DNA of 64,000 nucleotides from Halichoerus grypus (taxonomy: Eukaryota > Chordata > Mammalia > Carnivora > Phocidae): positions 1,932,001-1,996,000 of the forward strand of contig NC_135726.1 in assembly GCF_964656455.1 (NCBI RefSeq). The letters run 5' to 3'. The notes below the pieces were generated by a model, which saw nothing but the letters and a program-made list of their open reading frames with translations, did no database searches and had not been told where the DNA came from. The translations under genes were made by a program, and so were the position numbers. This document shows positions 49,721 through 60,944 of the stretch, one piece after another. Every line of letters begins with the position of its first letter. Position 1 is the stretch's first letter.

Positions 49721-50444
49721 TTAGAATCTGTTCTACCTGTTTGCTTTCCTGCTGCCCAGCCCCTCCTCTGGCCATCACCACTGGGCCCAGTCCTCACTGC
49801 CCCATTCCTGTGCGGCTGTAACTGCCTCCCACCCAGCCCCACTCCTACCCCCTTCTCACTCCCAGGGTATGGCACTCACCCTTGCTTAAGGCCCCCTAGG
49901 GGGCTTGTTGCCTCCAGGGGCAAGGACCACGCCAGGGCAGGTCTTTCTGCAGCCACAGCACACTGTCAAGCTGTCCACCTCTGCTCGTGCACCCCCTTCC
50001 TTCATTTCCGATTGGGTGTCAGCCCCCCAACCCGCCCTGGGCAGCGAGCCCCGCCCCACTGGACCCAGCCACTCGCGACGGCTGCCCCTCCTGCCCTGCA
50101 GACTTTCATCCCGATTCTAGGAGTCGACCGCTTTCTGCACACTTTGCCGGCACCTCTCACTTAATCCTCAACCCTGGGAGGTCAGTGACTGTTCTCGGGT
50201 CTGACTGGAGAGGAAACTGAGGGCTGTCTGTGGTGGCGTCCCCCAGGCCCCACACATGGGTTTCGTTGGTTGAAAGAAGGTATAAATTAGGTGGGCAAGG
50301 AGATGGAGAGGCAAGAAAATGCCCAGTTTCCATAGCAACAGAAAGGCTGCAGCACCGTGAACAGAGAGGAGGGAGGGGGTTGTCCTGGGAGTAGAATCAG
50401 TCCTGGGATTTGAGGACAGAAGGGACCTTCAGTTCCCGCTAGTT

Positions 50445-50655
50445 CAGGAGTTCTCAACAGGGTGCGAGTTCCCCCCAGGGGACATTCGGCAATGGCCGCA
50501 GACATTTCTGGGGGGTCATTTTGGTTGGGTGGGAGGTGCTACCGGCGTCTAGTGGACAGAGACCAGGGACACCACCAAACAGCCTGCAGCGGCACCCAGG
50601 GCCGAGCAGCAAGGCTATCCAGCCCAGGACATCCACAGGGCAGAGATGCAGAAAC
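50445..50655 (+). mobile_element. Old DNA-transposon-like MER fossil
   Basis: 'ggagttctcaacagggtgcg', 'ccaggggacattcggcaatg' and 'gggaggtgctaccggcgtct' match a widespread mammalian MER repeat whose subfamily I cannot name. Confidence 0.65.
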
Positions 50656-50659
50656 CCCG

Positions 50660-52080
50660 ATGCCAGGCAGGCCCTGTTCTGGGCTCGAATGTGCTCTATG
50701 ACATCTTCCCACCCGCTCCAGAGCTCGTTTCAGTCTTTGCTTAACTGCCTCCAGTGACGGAGGGCTCACTACCTATGGGAGCAGCTGGTCCAAGGTGAGG
50801 AGCTCGGCATTGGTGCCAGAGCTGGTAGGACACCCGGGGGACGCTGCTGCACGCGTGTCTCCAAAGCAGGAAGGCAGCACTGGGCTTGCACTGAAGGCTT
50901 CTAGAGGAATGAACCCAGGCAAAAACTAAGACACCAGCTTCTGTCCTTAGATTGTCCAAGGAGGAGGGTCCTCCAGAAACCAGGGGTCTGGGGGGGCAAT
51001 TCGGAGGGTCCTGCTGGTTCCTGGCCCAGGATCTCCCAGCCTGTGGCTGCAGGGTGGGAGTGGGGACAGGAAGAAGGAGGCAGGACATCTGGATCCCCAG
51101 AAGTAAAATTAAGTGTCTGCAGTACTAAAGTCTTGTTCGTGATACGCACGTCGAAGTACTTAGGGGGAAATGTACATACCCTGAAATATGTCCAAAAATA
51201 AGAGGAGATGGATGGATAGGTGGCATTAGATGGACCTGTGTTGGAACTCACAAGCTGGAGCCTTGTCTCCCTGCTGATCCTTGGTCCTCTCATCTGTAAA
51301 GTGGGGATGATCACAGCACCTGCCTGGAAGGTTGGAGGTGAGGATAGCATTTCTGACATGTCTGCCCTGACTCTGGCTGATATGACCATCTGAAGTCTCC
51401 ATGGGAGGCAAAGTTGCCTCTTGAGCCTGTCCTTGTCCTGCCCGAGCAGCGGGGAGCCTGAGTGGCGGCGGGAATTTCCAGGCTGTTGGAGGCAAGGCCT
51501 CTGTGCCCCAGCCCATCCCACCCCGAGTCCCAGCCTGGAAACCCTTGGGGTCACAGACTGAGGTTTGCTTTCTGTTCTGCCCAGGAAGGAAACAGGGCCA
51601 GTCCTGAACAGAGGCCAGGCAGGCACTCAGACCTTGAGCCTGCAGCTGGGCGATCTTTTAGCAGCTGGGGAGAAGCTAGGCTATTTCTATGCCCATCAGG
51701 TCCCCAGGGGCCCAGCCGGCCAGGAACGCCACTCAGGGCCAGGCCCATGCAGTCACCAGCCATGACACTGGTTTTCCGGAAAGTGTAGGCAGGATGGGAC
51801 AATGCTGTCTGGCTGGGAAGTGGAGACGCTACCCAGTTGTGAGAAAGCGGCCACCGTGCCCAGGGAAGCTGGGTGTGAGCGGCATGGCCCACAGCTGGTT
51901 GGCAAGTCCGAGTGTGTGGGAAGGGACGTTGCCTACAGGGCAGCACAGACCCTCCTCCCCCCAGGCAGGGCGGAAAAGTGAGGGTGTTTCAGGCAAGGGA
52001 ACGGGCTGGATCCAGGCAGGGCAGTGGCGTTCAGCAGAAAGGACTGCACTGTGGGCCAGGGCGGACAAACCCTTCCTGGA
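50660..52080. other. Intergenic stretch without a recognised gene
   Basis: A weak MIR-like segment lies near 51240-51335 ('cctctcatctgtaaagtggg'). No other feature can be supported, and the 241-codon minus frame has no recognisable domain. Confidence 0.45.
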
Positions 52081-52084
52081 GGCA

Positions 52085-52215
52085 GCAAGCGTGGCCGAGC
52101 ATGTGGCCTCGGAGTCTGGCTCTGGGCTTCAAAGCCTGCTTCTGGCTGTGCGGTCTTGGGCGAGTTGCATAACTGCTCTGTTTCAACAAGATGGGGATGA
52201 TCTGAGCATCTAGTC
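52085..52215 (+). mobile_element. MIR SINE fossil
   Basis: 'ggagtctggctctgggcttc', 'cttgggcgagttgcataact' and 'caacaagatggggatgatct' occur in MIR order. Confidence 0.65.
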
Positions 52216-52447
52216 TTAAGAGCTCTTGCAGGGAGCCCATGTGACAACATTGAGGGCACAGTGAGCAAGGAAGGAGCATTAGCGCCTCTGGGCCTCGGTT
52301 TCCCCATGTGGGAACTGGGAGAGCAGACTCTGTCCCATCTATGGGACCCTCTAGATCCGATGTGACCCCTTCCTCTTGTCTGGAGACGGCGTCCAGCTCC
52401 CTTCCTCAAAGCTGAGCCTCTCTGCCCTCTTTGAAAAGCCTGTTTGG

Positions 52448-52653
52448 GGGGGGCACCTGGGTGGCTCAGTTGTTGAGCATCTGCCTTTGGCTAGGGCATG
52501 GTCCCGGGGTCCTGGGATCGAGCCCCACATTGGGCTCCCTGCTCCGCGGGGAAGCCTGCTTCTCCCTCTCCCACTCCCCCTGCTTGTGTTCCCTCTCTCG
52601 CTGTGTCTCTCTCTGTCAAGTAAATAAATAAAATCTTTAAAAAAAAAAAAAAA
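52448..52653 (+). mobile_element. Young CAN-SINE with perfect 15-bp target duplication
   Basis: This near-consensus full-length copy ends in an uninterrupted 15-A tail. The exact duplication gaaaagcctgtttgg lies at 52433-52447 and 52654-52668. The intact tail and duplication suggest this is among the most recent insertions in the window. Confidence 0.97.
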
Positions 52654-53599
52654 GAAAAGCCTGTTTGGTTCATTTTTTGTGCGGGAATCTTACAGAAAAG
52701 CTGAGTGCAGAGCAAGGGGGCAGAAGCAGCCCATCAGAGGGCCACCCTGCATCTCCTGCCCAGGCAGGATCCCCTCTGTCCGCACGCGCCATACACACAC
52801 AGAGCACGCGCGGGCAGCCCTCCGTCTTGTCCTGCTTCGTGGCACCTCCGTTAAGTGTCTGTCCACACTGTTTCGTAATCCTGGTAAACACTGGCTTTCC
52901 CTTGCAACATTTATGTATTTATTGCAAAATAGCTATTTTTCTCATTGTAAGAGCAGTACAGTACTCATTGCAAAATATTCAGAAAATAAAAAGTGTAATG
53001 GAGAGGAAAAAAAGATTGCCCTTAACCCTCATATCCCAGGATTGTCACTGCTAACCCTTTGGTGCCCACCAGGCCAGACTGATTTTTAAGAACCATCTCT
53101 GTAGAAGGGTACTTGTTGACTTATTTACAAACTTAAGATCATACCTACATATGTGCTTGCTGTTATGTTTTTCATTTTACATGTACGTATACACATGTAT
53201 GTGTGTGTGTTTCCACACATACATATATATTCACATAGATACGTATATTCATACGTTTTACTTTGTTGCATGGTCTCGTACCCCCCTTGAGGTAGGAGAG
53301 CAAAGACACTAAAATAAATCACATTTAGGAGTTCTGCATATACTCAGATACATTGTTAAATGCCGCCGCCTCTGTCCTGGGACCCTGATATTCTGCTGTG
53401 CGGGGCCCCTTCCTCCTCCACCCCAGGAGGGCAGGGGCTGCTGGCTCCCGCATCCTTTGCTAACCGCCTTGAGCCCCACTCGCACCTTCACAAATCGACC
53501 CTCCACTGAATTCTTTGAACTTGCCCATCTGTTTCTGCTTTCCATTCCACGCTCCAAGTTTGGAAGCTTATTCAACCATGTCTTTGCTGGGTGTCAGCG

Positions 53600-53860
53600 A
53601 GGTGGAGTCCGGCTTTTCACAAGAATTGTGAAATGCTGTATTCTCTCCCTTGGGTGTGCCTGGGAGAGGGATTCTGGGAAGTGAAATCGCTGGGTCTCGA
53701 GAGTACACGTTAATATTTCTAGCCGCCCCTGCAGATGGTCCCTGGACACTCTGTCTGGAGAGACGGCGCTGCTCACTCTGCCATCCCCTGTGGTTGGACG
53801 TGTCTGCTGATCCCAACAATTCCCATTATAAGTAACACTGGGGGGAACATCTTCAAGCAC
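53600..53860 (-). mobile_element. Possible degraded LINE-1 fragment
   Basis: 'ggattctgggaagtgaaatc' and 'gctgggtctcgagagtacac' resemble the reverse-strand L1 phrase around 'gtggaattgctgggtcata'. The match is weak. Confidence 0.4.
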
Positions 53861-54804
53861 AAAGTGGCTTCTGTGTCTGGGACTGCTCTCTGGCCGGCCT
53901 GGATTTCCCAAATTGGCTACAGACAAGATGCCCAGGGAGCCTCCCGCCCGGGCTGGACGGTTCATTTAAAACAGCCATACCCGCCAAAGTTTACACTGGA
54001 GTGACAAATCTGACAAGAATAACCGCTTTATTTCATGATCTATGTGTCCACTGACATTAGGAGGACAGCGCCCCATGAGGCGCCCAGCATGTAGGTCCTA
54101 CAGAAATATCTGACCTTAAAAAAAGCCACAAAAATCGAACCTCAACCTCCCTCCCCTGGGGCTCCAGCTGCCTATTCCTGCTACAGACGGAAGGAGATAC
54201 TTCTGACTGCAGAGGGGGGTCCAGCAGGCCAGACCATGCAGCCCCCCACCCAAGCGCAGAGAGCAGGAGACCTGGCACCTGGGGATGCCGTCGGTGTCCT
54301 CCCCACACTGGACTCCCAGGCCCCCCACTTGCTCCTCCTGGGTGCTTGCTGTTGCCCCGGGGTTTGGGGTCGGGGCCTATACTCATGTGAATGGATTTTA
54401 AGGTCAGTCCCTGAAACTGGATCTCTGACATGTGTTGCTAGAAAATCACGTGATCCACTGTGTGCTGTGCACTCCACCCTGACTTCGGGAGCCTTCCATT
54501 TGGATTCGGTGGGTCCGAAGTGCTCATGTTCCGCTCAGAAACCTCACAGCGTCTGTTCATCCATTTCCAAAGCTCCTCCAGCAGAACCTCTGTGTTCTCT
54601 TAAATACTCAGGTTTTAACCCACATACTGTGTGGGAGCTTTTTGTGTGAACCCTATCTGTAGGTGCACTTTTCTTCTCTCGGCCCTCGGGCTGCCCCAGG
54701 GCCACCCCTCCTGCCTGACCCACAGCCAGCTCGCAGGTGGGAATCCAGGAGCTGCTGTCCCGTCCCTTGGCTCATTCACCCTGGGTTCTAGGCTGCACTC
54801 CACA

Positions 54805-54975
54805 CTCACTGTCGGGATCCACCATTTACTGAGCGCCTGCTCTTCACGCGCAGGACAGCAATGTCTGGTGTCATCCTTACGACAGCCCTGTGGGCCAGCT
54901 AGGACTAGCCCCTTACAGATGGGACACCTGAGGCTCCGAGGGCAAGTCCCTGCCCTGCGAGTGGCAGGCACAAGA
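54805..54975 (-). mobile_element. MIR SINE fossil
   Basis: 'ccatttactgagcgcctgct', 'catccttacgacagccctgt' and 'cttacagatgggacacctga' fit the MIR reverse strand. Confidence 0.7.
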
Positions 54976-55281
54976 CCCCTCACCATGCCTCAGCCTGGAG
55001 CGCCACTCAGGTGTGTGCTCAGAGCACACACGGGCCAGAGCCGGGGGACACCCAGGGACATGTGTGCGTGAAAGTGGTGGCTGAGGGGTCTGCATGCAGC
55101 TGCTAGCAGAGATGTGTGCCGAGTCTGGGTAGGAGCCCCAGAGGCACCCGCCTGGCCCATGTTCAGCCACCTCCGAGCCAGGTCTCAGAGGAAAAGGGAG
55201 CAGGGGGGTGGCAGCCTGCCCCTCAGGGCTGCTGTGAGCCAGAGGCTCCTTCCCGATCCCGGGCATGCCCTCTGCACCAGC

Positions 55282-55725
55282 GCCCTGGGGCTGCGATAGC
55301 AAAGCAGCACAGACCGCGGGCTTAGAACAACAGAAGTCTGTTCTCTTACATTCCGGAGGCCAGAAGTCTGAGATCAAGGTGTCAGCAGAGGCCACGCTCC
55401 TTCAAGCCTCTAGAGAGGATCCTTCCTGTCTCTCCCAGTTTCTGATGGTGGCTGGCAAACCAGGGCATTCCTCTGCCCGTAGACGCGTCCTTCCAGCCTG
55501 TGTCTCTGTCGCCACGTGGACTCTCTGGTGTGTGTGTCTGTCTCTGGGTCTCTTTTCATAAGGACATTTGACATTGGATTTAAAGCTCACCCCACTCCAT
55601 CCAACAGGACCTGAGCTTAACTTGATGACCTCTCCGAAGACCCTATTTCCAAGTAAGGCCACATCCACAGGTAACAGTTAGGACTTGAACACGTTCTGAA
55701 CACACCCCTTCCAATACACCAGGTC
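55282..55725 (-). mobile_element. MLT1-like LTR fossil
   Basis: 'cttagaacaacagaagtctg', 'acattccggaggccagaag', 'agatcaaggtgtcagcagag' and 'accctatttccaagtaaggc' are reverse-strand text of an old MaLR-like LTR. Confidence 0.65.
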
Positions 55726-56519
55726 AGGGCTCGCTGAGGCGCCTGCGTGGAGCGGTCCCAGTGCCTTTGCGGGGTGTCTCATATCCATCTGTGTCCCCAT
55801 TCTTGTGCACTGGGATGTGCTGCCTGTCCCCAAAACACATGGAGACAGAAGAGACCAGGGGCTAATGAGGGAGATGAGATGCACAGCCGTAACCGTAATT
55901 CCCAGAGGGGGCTCAGGGTCAGCCAGCGCTGGGGTGCTCCCAGGCGCAGTGTGCTGGGGATGGGATGAGGGCACTGTTCTAGGGCCAGGCACTTCCCACT
56001 GGGCACACACCTGTCCTGGCTCAGGGGCACGAGCTCCAGAAGGGGCCCTGATCTGCTCTGCTCACCACTGTTCACAGCCCTGATCATGGAGCAGGTCCCC
56101 ATGAACACTTGGAACCTGTGGGAATGAACTCCCTGGTGTGGAAGGAAAAGCCTCCGGGGCAGGAGAACTGCCTCAGTTTCCCCGTCTTGCACACAGGGGG
56201 TTGGGCCCAGACCCAGACATCCTGCCGCAAACTGCCCAGGCAGCGCCACCTGCTGGACAGCCCAGATAGCGCACCTGGTGGGAACATAGCCAAAGAACTG
56301 GGGGACCCAAGGTCCTCATGCCTGGGGCCCCATCATTGTGTTCTTCCCTGAAAAGCGACTCCTAAGGAGGCCAGTGACCCTGTTCCTCGGGTCCCCCCTG
56401 TGGCTCTGGCTGGCAGAGTGGCCCGTGCCCAGCGACGGGGACCTCGGGGATGGCCCCCAAGTCACCGACACTGGGGGGCCGGCCGCTCAGGGTTTCACAC
56501 TTGTGACCCCGAGACTCAG

Positions 56520-56759
56520 CCTCACTTCACACACTCATACACCCATCGTCACACACTGCTCACACTGTCACAATACACACATGGTCACACTAGACTCACT
56601 CACTCACATATAATCACACGCTCACACATCACTCAGTCACACACTCACATACACTCCTACACACACACACACACTCCTGTAAACACACCCACTCACACTC
56701 ACCCATATATGTGCACATGTGCACACACGCTGTTCCCCACCGACGTCACCGCAATCACG
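56520..56759 (+). repeat. CA-rich simple sequence
   Basis: Interrupted CA and CTCACACA blocks lead into the minisatellite that follows. Confidence 0.85.
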
Positions 56760-57145
56760 TACACACCCCTGCCGGCCACACGCACACCCTCGCTCACTAC
56801 ACACCCCTGCCGGCCACACGCACACCCTCGCTCACGTACACACCCCTGCCGACCACACGCACACCCTCGCTCACTACACACCCCTGCCGGCCACACGCAC
56901 ACCCTCGCTCACATACACACCCCTGCCGACCACACGCACACCCTCGCTCACGTACACACCCCTGCCGGCCACACGCACACCCTCGCTCACATACACACCC
57001 CTGCCGGCCACACGCACACCCTTGCTCACTACACACCCCTGCCGGCCACACGCACACCCTCGCTCACTACACACCCCTGCCGGCCACACGCATACCCTCG
57101 CTCACGTACACACCCCTGCCAGCCACACGCACACCCTCGCTCACA
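56760..57145 (+). repeat. 38/39-bp minisatellite, ten complete units
   Basis: The unit starts tacacacccctgccggcc and ends acaccctcgctcac, with an optional G or A at its end. By count there are four 38-bp and six 39-bp units, totalling 386 bases, followed by a degenerate eleventh and a (CA)n tract (57163-57186). Units differ at a few positions (ccggcc/ccgacc/ccagcc), so the internal order could serve as a variant map. There are no unique spacers, so it is not a CRISPR array. Confidence 0.95.
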
Positions 57146-57986
57146 TACACACTCCTCTCAGCCACACACACACACACACACACACACTCCCACACACTGC
57201 ATCACACCCAGTCCCCGCCCCGGCCTGGGCAGCGGGGCTCAGTGACGAGGTGGTGGGGGGAGGAGTCTGCATCTCAGCAGGGCAAACAGCCCCCAGGTAA
57301 ACCCTGGACCACCTTTGCTGGGCTTCCTTTCAAACTGTATAGAAGTAGCGTGATGCCACACTTGCCATTCAGCTCTTTTGATTCATTATGTTGGGAGATT
57401 TACCAGCTTTCGTTCATTTATTGTAGAGGCTCCAGGATCCCATTGTACACATTTACCATAATTGAGTGATTCACTCCCCCACTGACCGACGCTCCCAGGC
57501 AGCCTGCTATTATAAACAGTGCTACAGTGAACACTGCTGCGTGTGTCTCTGCACACCGGGAGCATCCTTCCGTGGCCTGTCCTCTGCAGAGCACTTAGCG
57601 CCGGGCCACGTGTGCGGCATCTCCTCTGCTGGGGGCTGCCCGGGGGTCTTCCTGCGGGAAGTGCCACATGCCTATGTCCCCCATCCTGACCAAGCCTGGT
57701 GCTCTGCTGACCTGCTGGGAGTGAAAGAGCACCGCGCTGTGACTTGTGTGTTCCCGCGGACCACAGTGTGCAGTGCACGGGGCCCAAGCACATTCTCTCT
57801 TCCACTCGCCTCGCCGGCTTGTGCCCTTTGCTCATCTTTCCATTTGGTTCCTTGTCTTTTACTTACAGGTTTTCAGAAGCTCTTCAGATGGTCTGGATGC
57901 TACTCTTTCATCAGTTGCTTACACTGCACAGACTTTTAGTCTGTGACTTGTGTTTTCACTTTGTAAAAGAAATTTTTACATTTTTA

Positions 57987-58183
57987 TTCTTTTTTAAGAT
58001 TTTATTTATTTATTTGACAGAGAGAGACACAGCAAGTGAGGGAACACAAGCAGGGGGAGTGGGAGAGGGAGAAGCAGGCTTCCCGCTGAGCAGGGAGCCC
58101 GATGTGGGGCTCGATCCCAGGACCCTGGGATCATGACCTGAGCCGAAGGCAGACGCTCAACGACTGAGCCACCCAGGCGCCCC
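57987..58183 (-). mobile_element. CAN-SINE, first of two at one insertion site
   Basis: This full-length minus-strand copy runs from 'ttaagattttatttatttat' to 'gagccacccaggcgcccc'. It is flanked by aagaaatttttacattttta at 57967-57986 and 58184-58203, an exact 20-bp duplication. Confidence 0.96.
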
Positions 58184-58203
58184 AAGAAATTTTTACATTT
58201 TTA

Positions 58204-58392
58204 AAAAGATTTTATTTATTTGAGAGAGAGAGAGAGAGCGCGGGCACATAAGCGGGGGAGGGGCAGAGGGAGAGGGACAAGCAGACTCCCTGCCGAGCAC
58301 GGAGCCTGACGTGGGGCTCGATCCCAGCACCCCGGGATCATGACCTGAGCTGAAGGCAGATGCTTCATCAAAGGAGCCACGCAAGCGCCCCC
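58204..58392 (-). mobile_element. CAN-SINE, second of two at one insertion site
   Basis: A more diverged minus-strand copy with a GAGA-rich body and the head 'ggagccacgcaagcgccccc'. Agaaatttttacattttta occurs again directly after it (58393-58411), giving three copies of the same target sequence around two SINEs. Confidence 0.94.
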
Positions 58393-58544
58393 AGAAATTT
58401 TTACATTTTTAATGTCAAAGCCACCAATATTTTCTTCCACAGTTTGTACTTTGGGTATCTTGTTAAAGAATTCCTTCCCAGCCATGAAGTCAGGAAGATA
58501 CGGCTTCTTTCCCCCAAAGTTGTACACATTTTGCTTTCTGCTGT

Positions 58545-59740
58545 CACAGGCCTCTTTGCCATTAAAGGCAGCCGTCAAAGAGTCAGGCTGCTCCTCACCT
58601 GCATTCCCACCCAGCTCCCGCCTCCTGCTGGCTCCTTTCTGCCCTCTCTGCCGCCATCCCTCCTCACGTCTTCCCTCCCATCTGTTCTCCCACCCCCACC
58701 CCCAGTCCTCCATCTATCCTGCAGAACAGTCCCACTCTCCCCAGGCCCTCCTCCTGCACCCAGCTCCAGGCCAGAGAGTCTGACTAACACACCAGCTCTG
58801 TTACGTGCCCGCTGTGGGATTTCAGCCACATGCTCAGCCTGCCACAAACACGTGCCACAAAGCTTGATGCAAATGCCTGCGCAAACACCTGCTCAGATGG
58901 CTGCCACCGAAACCACCCTGCCCGTCCGCACCCCCGTCCACCCTGGTCTCTGCCCATGGAGCTGACCTGTCTGTTCTGCAGAAACAGCCATCTTTGCTCT
59001 CCGGCTTCTAGATGCCTACAGCATGCCCTGGTGCAAGGTGAGTGTGACGGTGCAGAAGGAGGTCCGAGTGTTTCCTCCTCTGGACCCTTCCCCCAGGGTG
59101 GCATCCGGCCAGGTCCCTCAACTGAAGGGCACACCCCCTCAAGGCTACGGCTTCATGCTCCCCCCACATTCCAGCCCCACTCCCCTGCATACCCCAGGCA
59201 GGATCACTGCATTATCCTCATGGCCCTCTGCCTGCCACACCCCTATGAATCACACTCCGTAAGCACCTCCTCGTGCGGTCCTATGGTGGGTGTGCAATGG
59301 CCACCCTCCCTCCTTCAGAAACCCCAACTGCTCTCAGTCGAGGCAGAAACCCTCAGAAAGAAAAGTCAGAAAGGCAATGGCAGGCAAATGCACCAACAGG
59401 TTCCAAAGACAATTTAACTGGTGATGACCAGTTGGACCACTGTTCTCCTCAAGATGGGATGTCATAAAGATGTGTGGTGACAGTCAGCATACTCCAGGGC
59501 CAGCCTGGCCACCAGAGAGTCAAGCTGTCCCTTCTGGCACTTGCTGGGCCCTGAGCTCTGATGAAAGCTGCTAGGCGATGAAGGGGGAGACGTCAGCAGG
59601 AGGGCGTGGTGATGGGCCCAGGTTTTCCCCGGGGCTTTGTCAAGGTCAGAGGAGGAGGCGGCCTCCTTCCACCCCCCAGCCAGCCTGCTGGAAAGTTAAA
59701 TTCCATCAGAGAGCAGGGACTGCTGCCAATTAGAGATAGA
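58545..59740. other. Intergenic stretch without a recognised gene
   Basis: Frames of up to about 200 codons (for example 58360-58965 and 58830-59417) overlap SINE or low-complexity sequence, or lack domains. I do not support any as a gene. Confidence 0.45.
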
Positions 59741-59749
59741 GGGGACAGC

Positions 59750-59930
59750 GTGAAGGGCACACGCTCTGAAGTTGGGTCGGCCTCTGCCGAGTGCCCAGCC
59801 CTGCCGTTCTCTAGCTGCGTGGCTTGGCAGGTCCCTCAGCCTCTCTGAGCCAGGTGTCCTGGTCCGCGAAGCGAGGGCGGCATTCCTGCCCTTGTAGAGT
59901 TTTAGAGATGTGCTTATGAGCCGTTCGAAC
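59750..59930 (+). mobile_element. MIR SINE fossil
   Basis: 'ctagctgcgtggcttggcag' followed by 'gtccctcagcctctctgagc' fits the MIR plus strand. Confidence 0.7.
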
Positions 59931-60084
59931 TGTGGCACATTAGTTATGCTTAGCATGCATAGCCACAGTGGGGAGCATTCCTAGGATTAACACGAAAACA
60001 GCACTGCTAACCAAACACGCTCTTTGAACTTAAGAAAAACGCGCATCTCTTTTAATGTTGAAACTGCTGACCGTTGACCTTCAC

Positions 60085-60185
60085 TGCTTAGTCGCACAGA
60101 TGAGGATGCTGAGGCCCAGAGAAGGTGAGTAGCTTGCCCGAGGTCACACAGCAGTAGCAGAAATGGGTCTGGAACTAGGGCCTTC
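60085..60185 (-). mobile_element. MIR SINE fossil
   Basis: 'cagatgaggatgctgaggcc' followed by 'gcccgaggtcacacagcagt' is a reverse-strand MIR core. Confidence 0.75.
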
Positions 60186-60254
60186 TGAAACTGTTTTCAC
60201 AGTCTCATGCTGCGGCAGACACATCCTAGGGTGACTGGCAATGAACCACACCCT

Positions 60255-60940
60255 GTTGGGGTCCTCTCCCCTCAAGTGTGGGCAAGACATGTGAGTTGCT
60301 TCTTTCTTTAAAAAAGATTTATTTATTAATTTGAGAGAGAGAGCAGGGGGAGGGGCAGAGACAGAAGGAGAAAGAGGATCTCACGCAGACTCCACACTGA
60401 GCGCAGAGCCTGATGCGGGGCTCAATCCCATGACCCCGAGATCATGACCTAAGCCAAAACCAAGAGTTAGACGCTCAACCGATTAAGCCACCCAGGCGCC
60501 CGTGACTTGCTTCTAACCAACAGAATATGGGATGCCCCTACATTTCATCACATAAGGCTCTGTCTTAGCTGATGGAGGGAGAGAGATCCTCCCGAGGGCC
60601 TTGCAGAAGTAAACAGCCGTGCTAGGAAATGCCCGTGGACAGAGCCGTGAGGTGGGGCCTGAGCGTGGCCTCTAGGTGATATCCAGTGATGAAGTAAGGT
60701 CCTCGGTCCCTCAGTCACAGGGAAATAAATACGGCCAACAATCTGAGTGAACCTGGAACCAGCCTCCCCGGCTGACTCTCCGGATGAGAGCACAGCCCAG
60801 CCGACACCATACTGCAGCCAGTGAGGCCTGGAGCAGAGACCCCGCACAGCCGAGCCTGGACTTCTGACCCACAGTAACTGGGTGTTTTCAGCCACTAAGC
60901 TTGTGGTAATTATTATGCAGCCTAAAAAACGAACACACAC
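60255..60940 (+). mobile_element. MLT1-type LTR fossil interrupted by a CAN-SINE
   Basis: 'cccctcaagtgtgggcaaga' before the SINE, then 'cttctaaccaacagaatatg', 'agccactaagcttgtggtaa' and 'ttattatgcagcctaaaaaa' after it form one MLT1 LTR in plus orientation. Confidence 0.72.
60304..60501 (-). mobile_element. CAN-SINE with target duplication
   Basis: This minus-strand copy is flanked by gtgagttgcttct (60291-60303) and gtgacttgcttct (60502-60514), with one mismatch. It is inserted in the MLT1 LTR. Confidence 0.94.
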
Positions 60941-60944
60941 GGTC

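Larger units (their letters stand above)
57310..58540 (-). mobile_element. Old LINE-1 region interrupted by two CAN-SINEs
   Basis: 'ttccggtttg'-less degraded L1 text such as 'ctattataaacagtgctaca', 'ggttccttgtcttttactta' and, beyond the SINEs, 'cttgttaaagaattccttcc' follow the reverse-strand L1 order. Boundaries are approximate. Confidence 0.65.

Noticed and set aside
49335..49724. Collagen-like 129-codon frame
   Set aside because: It derives from a minisatellite. Both strands are open, and no start context, exon structure or homology is evident.
56760..57145. Regularly spaced repeats suggestive of a CRISPR array
   Set aside because: The units are directly adjacent, with no unique spacers, and the host is a mammal.
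56400..57469. His/Thr/Pro-rich frames of up to 281 codons
   Set aside because: They are translations of the CA tracts and the 38/39-bp minisatellite.
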